Shown here: positions 1 to 8,177 of the stretch, piece by piece | Layout of the letters: the number at the start of each line of letters is the position of its first letter | Numbering within the stretch: the first letter of the stretch is position 1 | Assembly (NCBI GenBank): GCA_947499145.1 | Contig: CANMNB010000005.1 | Span: forward strand, 248,001-312,000 | Origin: an uncultured Arachnia sp. | GTDB taxonomy: Bacteria > Actinomycetota > Actinomycetes > Propionibacteriales > Propionibacteriaceae | Reading direction: 5' to 3' | DNA: 64,000 nucleotides | Position numbers and translations under genes: made by a program | Notes under the pieces: generated by a model | Seen by the model: the letters and a program-made list of their open reading frames with translations, nothing else | Database searches by the model: none | What the model was told of the DNA's origin: nothing

Positions 1-220
1 GGGGCACGACCTGCACCTGGGGACACAGTCGGCGGGCACGGGTGGTGGGCATGCCGGCGCTGATCCCGAAGACCCGGGCCGGGTAGTTGGCCGACAGCAC
101 CACTCCGCGACCTGCGCCGCCGACGAACATCGGCACGTCGCGCAGCCGTGGGTCGCGGGCCATCTCCACGGAGGCGTAGAACGCGTCCATGTCCACGTGC
201 ATGATCACCGGTGCGCTCAT
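1..220 (-). CDS. dinB: DNA polymerase IV (Y-family), N-terminal fragment cut by window edge
   Basis: Only the first 73 codons lie in the window; the gene continues past the left edge. The visible N-terminus has the Y-family palm start: [12 protein letters not shown] near residues 8-19, which carries the first catalytic aspartate and the steric-gate tyrosine region, then the LSANYPAR and GISAGMP motifs of the finger region. Because the metal-binding Asp and the following MDAFY are intact, this looks like an active translesion polymerase rather than the inactive ImuB paralogue; the remaining catalytic Asp/Glu pair lies outside the window. Its ATG overlaps the TGA of dnaE2 by four bases (ATGA), so the two are translationally coupled in one SOS operon. 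Confidence 0.85.
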   Translation of the reverse strand, partial: MSAPVIMHVDMDAFYASVEMARDPRLRDVPMFVGGAGRGVVLSANYPARVFGISAGMPTTRARRLCPQVQVVP

Positions 221-3200
221 CTGCCTGAACTCCCCGGACTCGCGTGCCACAGCTTCCGCGGCGCCTCGACGGGGAGCGTGCCCGCCGGCTTGATGTCGGC
301 GTAGGGGGACTTCTCGAACCCACTGGCATAGACCAGGACCCGCCGCCGGCCCATGCCGCCGGCCCGAGTGTGGTCCTGCGGGTCCGGGGGCGGGGTGACG
401 TCGTCGGGCAGCGGTTCGGCCCCGGCGTCGTCCGCTCCCTGCGCCCCGGCGGACGGCACGGGTGGTTCCGGCTCCCCGACCGGCCCGAAGCCCCGGGGGA
501 CCTCTGCGAGCACGGCGTGCACCGCGGCGACGGCCTCCTCGTCGGTGCCTCCGCTGTCGAGCGACTCGCGCCACACCTGGTGGAGATGGCTGAGATCCCA
601 CGCACCGGTGGCCCGGATGGAGACCCCGCGCGGGCCGGTGCGACGGATGACGCCGCGCACGAGCAGCATCCAGCTCGAGAACACCGTGCTCGCATACGGG
701 CCCTGCGCGTCCTCGAAGAAGGTGGCGTCCACCGGGCCGGTGGAGTCGTCGAGGGTGAGGAACACCACCCTCCGCCCGGTTCGGATGGGCGGGGTCTGGG
801 TGGCTACCTTGACGCCCCCCACCAGCACCTCGGCGCGTTGGCGGCAGCCCAGCAGCGTCCGGGAGCTGGTGGCTGCCAGCGCCCGCAGCAGCGGGATGTA
901 GCGCTCCATGATGTGGTGGCTGGCGTCGAGGCCGAGGATCTCGAGCTCGCTGCGGAGGCGTTCGTCGGTGTCCATCTCCGGCAGCCCGCTGGGCGTGACG
1001 TCCCCGCCGTCGCGGTCGTCGTCGAGGTCCAGTGCCGCCTGGACGTACTGGGGCCCGGCCTCGGCCGCGACCCGCTGGGCGCGGGCGAGTAGGCCCGGGT
1101 CGTCGCTGGCCGGGGTGGGCAGCCGGCGTCGACCCCGCCCCCGCGCACCGGCACGCTCGTCCGCGCGTCGCAGGCGGTGGAGGTCGGCCACGGCGAGCAG
1201 GAGGTCACGTCTGGTCACCTGCGAGTGACGCGCGACCCCCGTGCGGCGACCGGCGCCGTAGAGCTGGTCGAAGGCACCTGCCAGGACCAGGTGTTCCACC
1301 ACGGGGGTGGAGACCTTGGCCCGGTTCCAGAAGTCGGTCAGGGAGGCGTAGGGCTGTCCCGCCACGATGCGCTGCACGTCTGTCTCCGAGATGCCCTTGA
1401 CGTCGGCCAACCCCAGTCGGATGCCCCAGCCCGGCGCACGCGGCAGCCCGTCGATGCCGTCGACCTCCGGCACCACGAGCTGGGCACGCCACTGTTCGGG
1501 AAGTCCGGAGCGTGTGAGGTCGAGCGCGTCCTGCTCAGAGGTCTCGACGCGCTCGGCCCGGTACTCGCCGTGGCTGGCGTTGACGTCCAGTCCGAGGATG
1601 GCGATCCCCATTCGGCGCGCCTCCTCCAGCAGCAGCCGCTTGGGATACATGCCCGGGTCGTGGGTGAGGATGCCCGCGATAAAGTGCGCCGGGTAGTAGC
1701 GCTTGAGCCAGGCCGACTGGTAGGTGGGCAGCGCGAACGCCGCCGCGTGGGCCTTGCAGAACCCGAACGAGGCGAAGGAGACGAGGATCTCCCACAGCTC
1801 GGCGATGGTCTCCTCCTCGTAGCCGCGCGCGGCGGCTCGTGGCCAGAGCCATTCCCGGACCTGCTCCTGGCCCTCCCGGTCCCCGAGCGCGCGGCGGACC
1901 TCGTCGCCCTGGGCGAGCGAGCAGCCCGTGGCGATGGAGATCAGCTGGATGACCTGCTCGTGGAACACCACCACCCCGCAGGTCTGCTCGAGCGCGGGGA
2001 CGAAGCTCGGGTGGAGGTAATCGGGTTCCCGCCAGCCCTGTCGGGCCTCGAGGAACGGTGTGACCATGTCGGACTTCACCGGGCCGGGACGGAACAGGGA
2101 GATGTCGATGATGATGTCGGAGAAGTTCTCCGGGGCGAACCGGCCGACGAGCTCACGCTGACCGGGCGACTCGATCTGGAAGCAGCCGAGGGTGGCGCGG
2201 TGCTGGATCATCTCGTAGACGGCCGGGTCGTCGAAGGGCGCGAGTGCATCGATGTCCGGGACCTGGTCGGCTGCGCCGGTGCGGCCGATCTCGGTCAGGG
2301 CGTGCGCCATCGCCGACTGCATGCGGATCCCCAGCACGTCGAGCTTGAGCATGCCCAGGTCCTCGACGTCGTCCTTGTCGAACTGGCTCATCGGGAAGCC
2401 GCCGTAGCTGGCCTCCAGGGGGGTGCGTTCCCGCAGCGACGAGTCGCTGAGCAGGACCCCACACGGGTGGAGGGCGACGTGGCGCGGCAGCCCGTCGACC
2501 GACTCCACGAGACGGAACAGCGTCTCCAACCGACGCTCCCCCAGCCCCGCGGCGCGCAGCTCCGGCAGGTCGCGGAGCGCGGCCCGTGCGTCGCGCGCAC
2601 GCACGTGCGGGAAGGCCTTGGCGATGGCGTCGACCTCCGCGGGGGGCAGGCTGAGCGCGGCTCCGACGTCGCGCACCGCGTGGCGCACCCGATAGGTCTC
2701 GAGCATGGCGACGCACGCCACGCGCTGGCCGCCGAAGTCCTCGAGGATCTTCTCGTAAACCTCGGTGCGCCGGGCCGACTCGACGTCGAGGTCGATGTCC
2801 GGGAGCGCGACCCGGAGCGGGGAGAGGAACCGCTCCATGAGCAGCCCGTGCTCGATCGGGTCCACCCCCGAGATGCCGAGGGCATAGGTGACGAGGCTTC
2901 CGGCTCCGGATCCCCGGGCGGCGCAGCGGATCCCGAGCCCGCGGACCATCTCGACCACGTCGGCGACGGTGAGGAAATAGGACTCGAAACCGAGCCTGCC
3001 GATCACCGCGAGTTCCTCGTCGAGCCGGTCCAGGGCCTCGCGGTTCCCGGCGCCATAGCGGGCGACCACACCTGCCTCGCACCGCTGCCGCAGCACGTGC
3101 GGCGCCTCGTCGGGGGTGGTGCCGAGCGTCTCGAACTCGGGCAGGCGGATCTCCCCCAGCCCGATGTCGGCCACCGGGTCGAGCCGGGCCGCCTCGGCAA

Positions 3201-4059
3201 GGTCCCGGGTGGCGCGGAGCAGGTCATCGGCGGAGAGACCACTGACCCGGGCAACCTCCTCCGCCGCGCGGAGCATGGCGGCGCCGTCCTTGAGGAACCC
3301 CTCGGTGTTGCGACGGTCGACGTTGCGCGCGTCGAGCGGCACCCCGCGCCGGGCTGCGTCCAGCACGTCGACGGTGGCGGCCTGGTCCCGGCGCGCCATC
3401 CGCACCATGTTGGTCAGCACGCACCGGACACCCTGCTCCGAGGCCAGTCGCGCCATGCCCGCGGCCTGCCAGGCCGACGCGACGCCGCGGCTGCCGACGT
3501 GGTGGTTGGTCGCGGCGACGACGACGGCGTCGCCGACCAGTTCCCGCCATGCGGCCAGCTCACGCCTGGCGTCGTCGATGCGGCCGTCCGCGACCAGGGC
3601 ACCGAGCCGGGAGTCGGCGCCGAGCATGACGACGGCGTCGCGGCCCGCGACCTGACCGGCGATGAGGTCTGCCGTGGCCAGCGGCTCCTGCCGATTGCCC
3701 TCCAGTTGGACGCGGGTGACGAGGTGGCAGAGGGTCCCCCAGCCGGCCCGGGACGTGGCCAGCACCACCGTGCGCGGCAGCCGCCGGTCACGGACCTCCC
3801 CTCCCCGCGCCGGCGTGGGGACGCGCGTGGGCGCGAGGCCTGTGGCATCGGCCAGGTCCACGCCGACGACGGGGTGGACGCCTGTCCGCAGGCAGGCCTT
3901 GGCGAACCGCACCGCGCCGTAGAGTCCGTCCCGATCAGTGAGGGCCAGCGTGTCCATCCCCTGCTCCGCCGCGGCCTCCACCAGAGCACTGGGATGGGAG
4001 GCGCCGTAGCGGAAGGAGTATCCGGAGGCCACCCTCAGGTGGCTGAATGTGGCATTCAT
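217..4059 (-). CDS. dnaE2: Error-prone DNA polymerase III alpha-type subunit DnaE2
   Basis: A 1280-residue C-family polymerase, the usual DnaE2 length. The PHP domain opens the protein ([12 protein letters not shown]). The polymerase catalytic aspartates are seen in PDIDLD near residues 418-423 and in LKLDVLG near residue 570; an OB-fold ([11 protein letters not shown]) lies near residue 1100. DnaE2 performs mutagenic lesion bypass after DNA damage, normally with Y-family partners. I chose the ATG at 4059 (MNATFSHLR) because DnaE2 proteins begin directly with the PHP motif and because this ATG shares one base with the TGA of the upstream DUF6504 gene (TGATG); an in-frame extension to 4263 reads Arg/Gly-rich sequence unlike a protein. 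It ends in a four-base overlap with dinB. Confidence 0.93.
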   Translation of the reverse strand: MNATFSHLRVASGYSFRYGASHPSALVEAAAEQGMDTLALTDRDGLYGAVRFAKACLRTGVHPVVGVDLADATGLAPTRVPTPARGGEVRDRRLPRTVVLATSRAGWGTLCHLVTRVQLEGNRQEPLATADLIAGQVAGRDAVVMLGADSRLGALVADGRIDDARRELAAWRELVGDAVVVAATNHHVGSRGVASAWQAAGMARLASEQGVRCVLTNMVRMARRDQAATVDVLDAARRGVPLDARNVDRRNTEGFLKDGAAMLRAAEEVARVSGLSADDLLRATRDLAEAARLDPVADIGLGEIRLPEFETLGTTPDEAPHVLRQRCEAGVVARYGAGNREALDRLDEELAVIGRLGFESYFLTVADVVEMVRGLGIRCAARGSGAGSLVTYALGISGVDPIEHGLLMERFLSPLRVALPDIDLDVESARRTEVYEKILEDFGGQRVACVAMLETYRVRHAVRDVGAALSLPPAEVDAIAKAFPHVRARDARAALRDLPELRAAGLGERRLETLFRLVESVDGLPRHVALHPCGVLLSDSSLRERTPLEASYGGFPMSQFDKDDVEDLGMLKLDVLGIRMQSAMAHALTEIGRTGAADQVPDIDALAPFDDPAVYEMIQHRATLGCFQIESPGQRELVGRFAPENFSDIIIDISLFRPGPVKSDMVTPFLEARQGWREPDYLHPSFVPALEQTCGVVVFHEQVIQLISIATGCSLAQGDEVRRALGDREGQEQVREWLWPRAAARGYEEETIAELWEILVSFASFGFCKAHAAAFALPTYQSAWLKRYYPAHFIAGILTHDPGMYPKRLLLEEARRMGIAILGLDVNASHGEYRAERVETSEQDALDLTRSGLPEQWRAQLVVPEVDGIDGLPRAPGWGIRLGLADVKGISETDVQRIVAGQPYASLTDFWNRAKVSTPVVEHLVLAGAFDQLYGAGRRTGVARHSQVTRRDLLLAVADLHRLRRADERAGARGRGRRRLPTPASDDPGLLARAQRVAAEAGPQYVQAALDLDDDRDGGDVTPSGLPEMDTDERLRSELEILGLDASHHIMERYIPLLRALAATSSRTLLGCRQRAEVLVGGVKVATQTPPIRTGRRVVFLTLDDSTGPVDATFFEDAQGPYASTVFSSWMLLVRGVIRRTGPRGVSIRATGAWDLSHLHQVWRESLDSGGTDEEAVAAVHAVLAEVPRGFGPVGEPEPPVPSAGAQGADDAGAEPLPDDVTPPPDPQDHTRAGGMGRRRVLVYASGFEKSPYADIKPAGTLPVEAPRKLWHASPGSSGR

Positions 4060-4364
4060 CAGTCGCAGACCGCCCGCAGTGTCCAGTCCACCGAGCCGAC
4101 GAGGTGCGCGATCTCGTAAACACCGCGGTGCGCGCCATTGCCAGCCTCCACGCGCCAGACCTCCCACTCGGGTACGAGGGGCTGGCCCTCCGGCGCATCG
4201 TCGCCCTCTCCGCGGACCGCGGCCACCGTCGGCGAGTCCCACCAGTCGGCGGACAGGCTCCACCTGGTCTGGACCTGCTTGACCAGGAGCAGCCGGCCGC
4301 GCCAGATGAAGCGGCGCGGGCAGTCGCTGAACAGGACCTCAATCGGTTCGTCGTAGCGTCGCAC
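4059..4364 (-). CDS. DUF6504-family small protein, first gene of SOS mutasome operon
   Basis: A 101-residue protein starting at GTG 4364 behind a strong ribosome site (GGAGG, plus-strand 4371-4375, six bases from the start). It resembles the short actinobacterial DUF6504 proteins encoded next to dnaE2 and Y-family polymerases; their biochemical role is not established. The sequence has many Trp residues (RFIWRGR, WSLSADWW, WEVWRVE) in a beta-rich pattern and no membrane segment. Its TGA overlaps the dnaE2 ATG by one base. The family assignment comes from the sequence feel and the neighbourhood; a role as an accessory to the mutagenic polymerases is inferred only from the operon. Confidence 0.8.
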   Translation of the reverse strand: MRRYDEPIEVLFSDCPRRFIWRGRLLLVKQVQTRWSLSADWWDSPTVAAVRGEGDDAPEGQPLVPEWEVWRVEAGNGAHRGVYEIAHLVGSVDWTLRAVCD

Positions 4365-4370
4365 GTCCCA

Positions 4371-4375
4371 CCTCC
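4371..4375 (-). promoter_or_regulatory. Ribosome binding site of DUF6504 gene
   Basis: Reads GGAGG on the minus strand with a six-base gap to GTG 4364. It fixes the start of the SOS operon. Confidence 0.75.
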
Positions 4376-4414
4376 CGGGGTATTCGATCCTTCACTGAGA
4401 GCTCGACCCGGGAA

Positions 4415-4459
4415 GCAATGGGCCCGGCGCAGGGGTCGAAGCCACGCCGGGCCCATTGC
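4415..4459. repeat. Perfect 15-bp inverted repeat in the SOS operon leader
   Basis: Arms at 4415-4429 and 4445-4459 (GCAATGGGCCCGGCG and its exact complement) flank a 15-nt loop. It lies between the predicted transcription start and the first gene of the operon, so it would form a strong hairpin in the mRNA leader. No U-tract follows, so attenuation or an mRNA-stability role is only a guess. Confidence 0.7.
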
Positions 4460-4507
4460 GGCCCTGTGCGTACCGACCGGTGTTCGAGGCCTTCCCCAAG
4501 TCCTTAT

Positions 4508-4523
4508 TCGAACACGCGTTCGA
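4508..4523. promoter_or_regulatory. LexA (SOS) box
   Basis: Perfect palindrome TCGAAC-ACGC-GTTCGA. This matches the actinobacterial/Gram-positive LexA consensus (CGAAC-N4-GTTCG). It sits about ten bases downstream of the predicted -10 of the DUF6504-dnaE2-dinB operon, a position where LexA would block transcription start. Confidence 0.88.
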
Positions 4524-4532
4524 TACGTCACC

Positions 4533-4563
4533 ACTATAACCCCCTCCCCTGACAACTCGTCAA
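4533..4563 (-). promoter_or_regulatory. Predicted promoter of the SOS mutasome operon
   Basis: On the minus strand TTGACG (4563-4558), a 19-nt spacer, and TATAGT (4538-4533). Transcription would start near 4526, inside or next to the LexA box. The spacer is long, so the -35 call is less sure than the -10. Confidence 0.55.
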
Positions 4564-4668
4564 GAGGCGGGTGAGTCCCATGGCCGGAGGCTGGGTGCAC
4601 ACGGCCGGTAGCCGTCGGCGGCGGGACGCGAGCGGATGGCGCCCTACCGCGGTCCCCCTCCGCAATGC

Positions 4669-4745
4669 GTGCACGAAGGGGGCCGAATCGTGTTCGGCGA
4701 GGACGCATGCGCCATGGCGACTGTGATTCGGCCCCTTTCGTGCAC
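4669..4745. repeat. Long inverted repeat, GTGCACGAAGGGG family, copy 1
   Basis: Arms at 4669-4689 and 4725-4745 are 21 bp each with one mismatch; they start GTGCACGAAGGGGGCC and enclose 35 nt. A related inverted repeat with the same GGCCCC-TTCGTGCAC edge follows glnA at 56800-56868. Confidence 0.75.
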
Positions 4746-4764
4746 ACGATCCCGGCTCCGTTCC

Positions 4765-4845
4765 CCGAGTGGGGCACGAAGCGCCCGTGTCGAGGGGAGC
4801 ACGTGGTGCCGCGAAATGCCGCCTGAGGCGGCTACTCGGCGGCCG
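4765..4845. repeat. Degenerate copy of the 78-bp palindromic repeat
   Basis: The 3' part (4818-4845) contains GCCGCC-TGA-GGCGGC followed by TACTCGGCG, matching the end of the two repeats at 36489-36658. Upstream, CGAGT and CGTGTCGAG are also shared at similar spacing. The middle is diverged. Confidence 0.5.
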
Positions 4846-4860
4846 ACAGACCAACCCGGG

Positions 4861-4977
4861 GAAAATCGATCAGTGCTCGATTTTCCCCCGCACATCCCGT
4901 CCGCCCTGCCAGAACCGGGGGGTCAGCGATCAGTTCTCGGAAGCGGACGGGGGAGAATCGACCACTGATCGATTTTC
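4861..4977. repeat. BIME-like element, copy 1 (two inverted 25-nt palindromes)
   Basis: Two imperfect palindromes, 4861-4885 and 4953-4977, face each other around about 67 nt. Each has arms close to GAAAATCGA and TCGATTTTC with a 7-nt loop (TCAGTGG or its complement). Read in reverse, the element aligns over its whole length with the copy at 48938-49052, including the segment CCCCCGTCCGC. Confidence 0.85.
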
Positions 4978-4998
4978 CGAGCGGGGCGGGGTCATGGC

Positions 4999-5004
4999 TA
5001 AGGT
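4999..5004 (+). promoter_or_regulatory. -10 element, leaderless start of FAD-type gene
   Basis: TAAGGT ends six bases before ATG 5011, so transcription would begin at or next to the start codon. Confidence 0.55.
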
Positions 5005-5010
5005 CGCACC

Positions 5011-6192
5011 ATGCCTCTCGTCGTGCGCGGTGCCACCCTGGCGGGGCTCGCCGTGGCTGCCAGACTGGCGCGACTGGGCCACGACGTGGTGCTGGCCACC
5101 GGGTCGACACCACTCGGAGAGCGTTGGGCCGGCGAAGCCATGCCCCCCACGATCGCCCTCCCAGCGACGTGGCGTGACCTGTTCAAGAAGACCGGTTCAC
5201 ACCTGCAGACGGTGCTGAACCGCCGCGGTCTGGAGCTGGTGCCGGCCCCGCCGACTCTGCACCGCCTCCCCAGCGGCCGGGAGCTCCTGCTCCCCCACGA
5301 CCGAGCCGGGCAGTACGCCGCCCTCACGCACACGCTCGGGCAGGCCGCCGCCACCGGCTGGCGCGACCTCCTGGACCGACTCGACCGGGAATGGGCGGCA
5401 TTCCGACGCCACACGATGGACCACCCGTCCCCTCCCTCCGCGGTCCCGCGCGAGCAGGCATGGCTGGACGCGACGGTCGCGGACCTCGGACGCGCTCTCC
5501 ACGACGACCTGGCCAGGATGCTCATCGACGCGGCGCCTTCCAACCACGCACCTGCCATGGAGGCATTCGCCTGGACCGTGCAGCGCACGTTCGGCCTGTG
5601 GCGCCTCCGCGACGCCGATGATCACGTCCAACCAGGAGCCCTGCTGGTCTCACTGCTGGGCGACCGGCTGCACGAACGCGGCGTGACCCTGGTCGAGGAC
5701 GCCCCCGACACCGACGTCGACTGCCGCCCCCACGTCCCGCCGGCGCCGTGGTGGCGCGGGGGTGTCCGCCCACGGCCCGCCCCGACGGTGCACAGCTCCC
5801 ACAGAGCGGACCGTGTCACGGACGTGGCGGGGGTCGTCGACCACACTCCCGCCGGAGCCATCATCACCTGGTTCAGGCCCACCTTCGACGGCACGGTCCT
5901 CACCATCCATGACCACACCACCACCCGCCCGGATCCCAGCTGGGGCGTGGCCCCGCGCACCGCTGCCCAGTGGCGCCGTCTCCCGGGCATCACAGAGGAC
6001 CGCGTCCTGCGGGCGTCGTCGTGCTCACCGGCCGGCGCGCAGCCCTGGGCCGAGCTCTCCAGCGCCGCCCTCGCCGTCTACGAACTCCACCGACGCCTGA
6101 CCGGCGAGGACTGCTCACCCCACAACACCGCTTTCACGATGCCGCGCCTGCCGGGCCGTGACCCCGACCCCATCCCCACGGAGCTGCCATGA
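5011..6192 (+). CDS. FAD-dependent oxidoreductase-like protein (phytoene desaturase/amine oxidase-like)
   Basis: A 393-residue protein whose N-terminus (RGATLAGLAVAARLARLGHDVVLATG) has the beta-alpha-beta layout of an FAD/NAD-binding Rossmann fold, but its glycine motif is GATLAG instead of the usual GxGxxG. The middle (PSGRELLLPHDRAG, followed by aromatic and Arg-rich helices) resembles the substrate-binding part of desaturase or amine-oxidase proteins. No signal peptide or membrane segment is visible. It shares an ATGA overlap with the small membrane protein downstream. The substrate is unknown; the weak dinucleotide motif leaves open a non-catalytic protein. The ATG was chosen because a -10 hexamer lies six bases upstream. 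Confidence 0.6.
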   Translation: MPLVVRGATLAGLAVAARLARLGHDVVLATGSTPLGERWAGEAMPPTIALPATWRDLFKKTGSHLQTVLNRRGLELVPAPPTLHRLPSGRELLLPHDRAGQYAALTHTLGQAAATGWRDLLDRLDREWAAFRRHTMDHPSPPSAVPREQAWLDATVADLGRALHDDLARMLIDAAPSNHAPAMEAFAWTVQRTFGLWRLRDADDHVQPGALLVSLLGDRLHERGVTLVEDAPDTDVDCRPHVPPAPWWRGGVRPRPAPTVHSSHRADRVTDVAGVVDHTPAGAIITWFRPTFDGTVLTIHDHTTTRPDPSWGVAPRTAAQWRRLPGITEDRVLRASSCSPAGAQPWAELSSAALAVYELHRRLTGEDCSPHNTAFTMPRLPGRDPDPIPTELP

Positions 6193-6419
6193 CCGCCGAG
6201 TACGACGACCAGCCGAGGTGGCGCGAGGGAGTCCCGGGCCACCGGATGCCCTGGCACAAGACGCCCGGCTTCCACGCCTTCAGCGCGGCAGCCGCCATCG
6301 TGGCCCTGCTGTTCCTGCTGGGCGCTGTGCTGCTGGGAGAGGTCGCGTGGTGGTGGCTGGTGGTGCCGCTGGTGCTGGCGGGGCTGCCGTGGCTCCTGCG
6401 GCTGCTGCGCAGCTCCTAG
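6189..6419 (+). CDS. Small two-segment membrane protein
   Basis: A 76-residue protein whose ATG overlaps the stop of the FAD-type gene by four bases (ATGA), so it is probably co-translated with it. A soluble charged N-terminus (about residues 1-28) is followed by two hydrophobic stretches (about 32-49 and 53-70: AAAAIVALLFLLGAVLLG, then WWLVVPLVLAGLPWLLRLL). I do not recognise a family. Its TAG shares the sequence CTAG with the TAG of the convergent ccdA-like gene, so the two genes end on the same four bases. Confidence 0.65.
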   Translation: MTAEYDDQPRWREGVPGHRMPWHKTPGFHAFSAAAAIVALLFLLGAVLLGEVAWWWLVVPLVLAGLPWLLRLLRSS

Positions 6420-7219
6420 TCCCTCCGACGACGGCTGGCCGCCCACACCACTCCGCCGGCCACCAGGGCCACGGCCCCGAGCACCACCAGGTCGGGGATC
6501 CGCTCCCCGACACCGCGCAGCCAGGACTCGACAGACAGCTGCTGTCGGGCGTCCAGGACGCCTCCGAGTGCGCCAGTCGCGTCGGTGAGGAGGAACAGCA
6601 GGCCCAGAGCGATGAACAGCACGCCCGCGAGGACGCCCCAGAGCGTGGTGGAGACCGGTCCGATCCGCAGCGGCACGGGACGGAGCTTCTCGCCCACGGA
6701 GAACCGGTCCCACACCAGTGCCAGCACCAGGAGGGGGACCACCATTCCCGCGCCGAACATGGCCAGCAACAGCGCGCCGTACAGCGGGGAGCCACTCACG
6801 GCCGCCATGGTGAGCACCGCTCCGAGCAGCGGTCCGGTGCAGGCGCCGGCGAGCCCGTAGACCGCCCCGAGCATGACGACGGCCAGCGGGCCGGTGCCGC
6901 CCGAACCACGACGGAGCCCCGGCATCGGGATCTCGACGCCCAGGAGCTGCAGGATCCCGAACACGATCAGGATGACGCCGCCGACCAGCGCCAGGGTGCT
7001 GCGGTGCGTGGCGAGCAGTGCACCCAGGGCGCCGGCGGCCAGGCCAAGGGGCAGCAGCGTGACGAGGAGGCCCACGTAGAACAGACCCGTGCGCCCGAGC
7101 AGACGTGCACGCGACGCCCCGAACGCGTAGGCGAAGAACGACGGCAGGAGCATCGCGGCGCAGGGGCTGAACAGGGCTGCCAACCCGCCCAGGAAGGCGC
7201 CCGCGTAGCCGACGCTCAC
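6416..7219 (-). CDS. ccdA: Cytochrome c biogenesis protein CcdA/DsbD-like transmembrane thiol transporter
   Basis: A 267-residue polytopic membrane protein with six or seven hydrophobic segments. Two conserved cysteine-proline or cysteine-threonine motifs are seen in membrane segments, FSPCAAMLLPS near residue 20 and AGACTGPLLG near residue 125; these match the redox pair with which CcdA/DsbD proteins pass electrons from cytoplasmic thioredoxin to the outside. Family members support cytochrome c or other extracytoplasmic thiol maturation. Its GTG overlaps the TGA of the DsbA-like gene by four bases, so the pair forms one operon. It may help mature the c-type haem sites of qcrC, but that link is inference. 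Confidence 0.85.
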   Translation of the reverse strand: MSVGYAGAFLGGLAALFSPCAAMLLPSFFAYAFGASRARLLGRTGLFYVGLLVTLLPLGLAAGALGALLATHRSTLALVGGVILIVFGILQLLGVEIPMPGLRRGSGGTGPLAVVMLGAVYGLAGACTGPLLGAVLTMAAVSGSPLYGALLLAMFGAGMVVPLLVLALVWDRFSVGEKLRPVPLRIGPVSTTLWGVLAGVLFIALGLLFLLTDATGALGGVLDARQQLSVESWLRGVGERIPDLVVLGAVALVAGGVVWAASRRRRD

Positions 7220-8040
7220 GAGCCGTGCCGGGAGAGCTGTTCCTCGATCACGGCCTCGAAGACCTCCAGCGGCTGGGCCCCGGCCACCACCTCGCTCCCG
7301 ACGAGGAAGGTGGGAGTGGACCCGATCCCGAGCCTTTGGGCCTCGACGGTGTCCGCTTCGACGGCGGCGCGGGTCTCGTCGGAGCGGTACGTGGCCATGA
7401 ACTGCTCCACGTCCTCGACGCCCACCTCGCCCGCGATCCGCTCGACCAGGTCGTCACCGACCGGGGGATGGCCCTCGTTCGGCAGTTCGGAGTAGAGGGC
7501 GTGGGAGAACTCCCAGAACAGCCCCTGCTCCCCCGCGGCCCGCGCCGCAGCGGCTGCGTTCACGGAGTCCTCACCGAAGATCGCCAGGTCCCGGAACTCG
7601 ATGCGGAGCGACCCGTCGTCGACGAAGCGCTGCAGCTCGGGCAGCGTGTCCTCCGCCCAGACGGAGCAGAACGGGCAGCGGAAGTCCGCCCATTCGGTCA
7701 ACACGATCGGGGCGTCCACCGCCCCCATGGCCAACGGGTCGCCCTCCTCGCGCCTCGGGAGGTCCAGCAGCCACTGCTCCTGGTCCGGGTCGGGTTCCAC
7801 CGGCTCCACGTCGGCTGCCGCCTCCGGAGCATCGGCCTGGCCGTCAGCCGTCACGGTGACCGTGGCCGTCGGTGCCGGCGAGGCCGTCGTCGACCCTGCA
7901 CCCTGCGCCAGCGCGGCAGCCAGGCCGAGGGCGATGACGGCGAGGACGACGGTGGCGGCCTTCCAGAGTCCGACGTTGTCGCCGCGTGGGGCGACAACGT
8001 CCTGCTCCGGGGCGGGTGCGTCCTGGGGTTCGTGCGTCAC
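7216..8040 (-). CDS. Membrane-anchored DsbA-family thioredoxin-like protein
   Basis: A 274-residue protein with one N-terminal membrane segment (about residues 26-45, AATVVLAVIALGLAAALAQG), an acidic Pro/Ala-rich linker, and a thioredoxin-like domain with the active-site motif CPFC (DFRCPFCSVW) and a later cis-proline region (IGSTPTFLVG). This is the layout of extracytoplasmic disulfide oxidoreductases of the DsbA/thioredoxin_4 group common in actinobacteria. The GTG at 8040 is used; only a weak GAAAGA precedes it. It is followed with a four-base overlap by the CcdA-like membrane protein, its likely electron partner. Confidence 0.85.
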   Translation of the reverse strand: MTHEPQDAPAPEQDVVAPRGDNVGLWKAATVVLAVIALGLAAALAQGAGSTTASPAPTATVTVTADGQADAPEAAADVEPVEPDPDQEQWLLDLPRREEGDPLAMGAVDAPIVLTEWADFRCPFCSVWAEDTLPELQRFVDDGSLRIEFRDLAIFGEDSVNAAAAARAAGEQGLFWEFSHALYSELPNEGHPPVGDDLVERIAGEVGVEDVEQFMATYRSDETRAAVEADTVEAQRLGIGSTPTFLVGSEVVAGAQPLEVFEAVIEEQLSRHGS

Positions 8041-8146
8041 GAGGATGTCTTTCGGTTCGGGGATACCCGGTGGGGTAATGGGCCGCGGTCGAGGCTAGCG
8101 CGGTTCTGCCGGATCTCAACGATGAGCGAAATGCCCCACACCCGGG

Positions 8147-8152
8147 TAAGGT
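8147..8152 (+). promoter_or_regulatory. -10 element of helD
   Basis: TAAGGT. Transcription would start near 8159, giving a leader of about 19 nt before ATG 8178; this argues against the in-frame GTG at 8151, which lies on the hexamer itself. Confidence 0.45.
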
Positions 8153-8177
8153 GGTCCGTCAGTCGAAAAACGATGGG

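Larger units (their letters stand above)
4365..5010. other. 646-bp intergenic region packed with repeats and the SOS promoter
   Basis: No credible gene was seen here. From left to right it holds the 5' leader of the SOS operon with a perfect 15-bp inverted repeat, the LexA box and promoter, a 21-bp inverted repeat pair (4669-4745), a degenerate copy of the 78-bp repeat (4765-4845), a complete BIME-like element (4861-4977) and the promoter of the forward FAD-type gene (4999-5004). Confidence 0.8.

Noticed and set aside
1-220. ImuB (catalytically dead Y-family protein)
   Set aside because: The visible segment keeps the MDAFYASVE catalytic start that ImuB proteins lose; final proof lies outside the window.
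1177-4119. 980-codon open frame on the plus strand
   Set aside because: It lies antisense to dnaE2, shows no domain, and arises from high-GC codon bias mirrored in another frame.
4636-4968. Small forward gene in the repeat-rich intergenic region
   Set aside because: The frame is made of repeat sequence with no ribosome site or promoter at a suitable distance.
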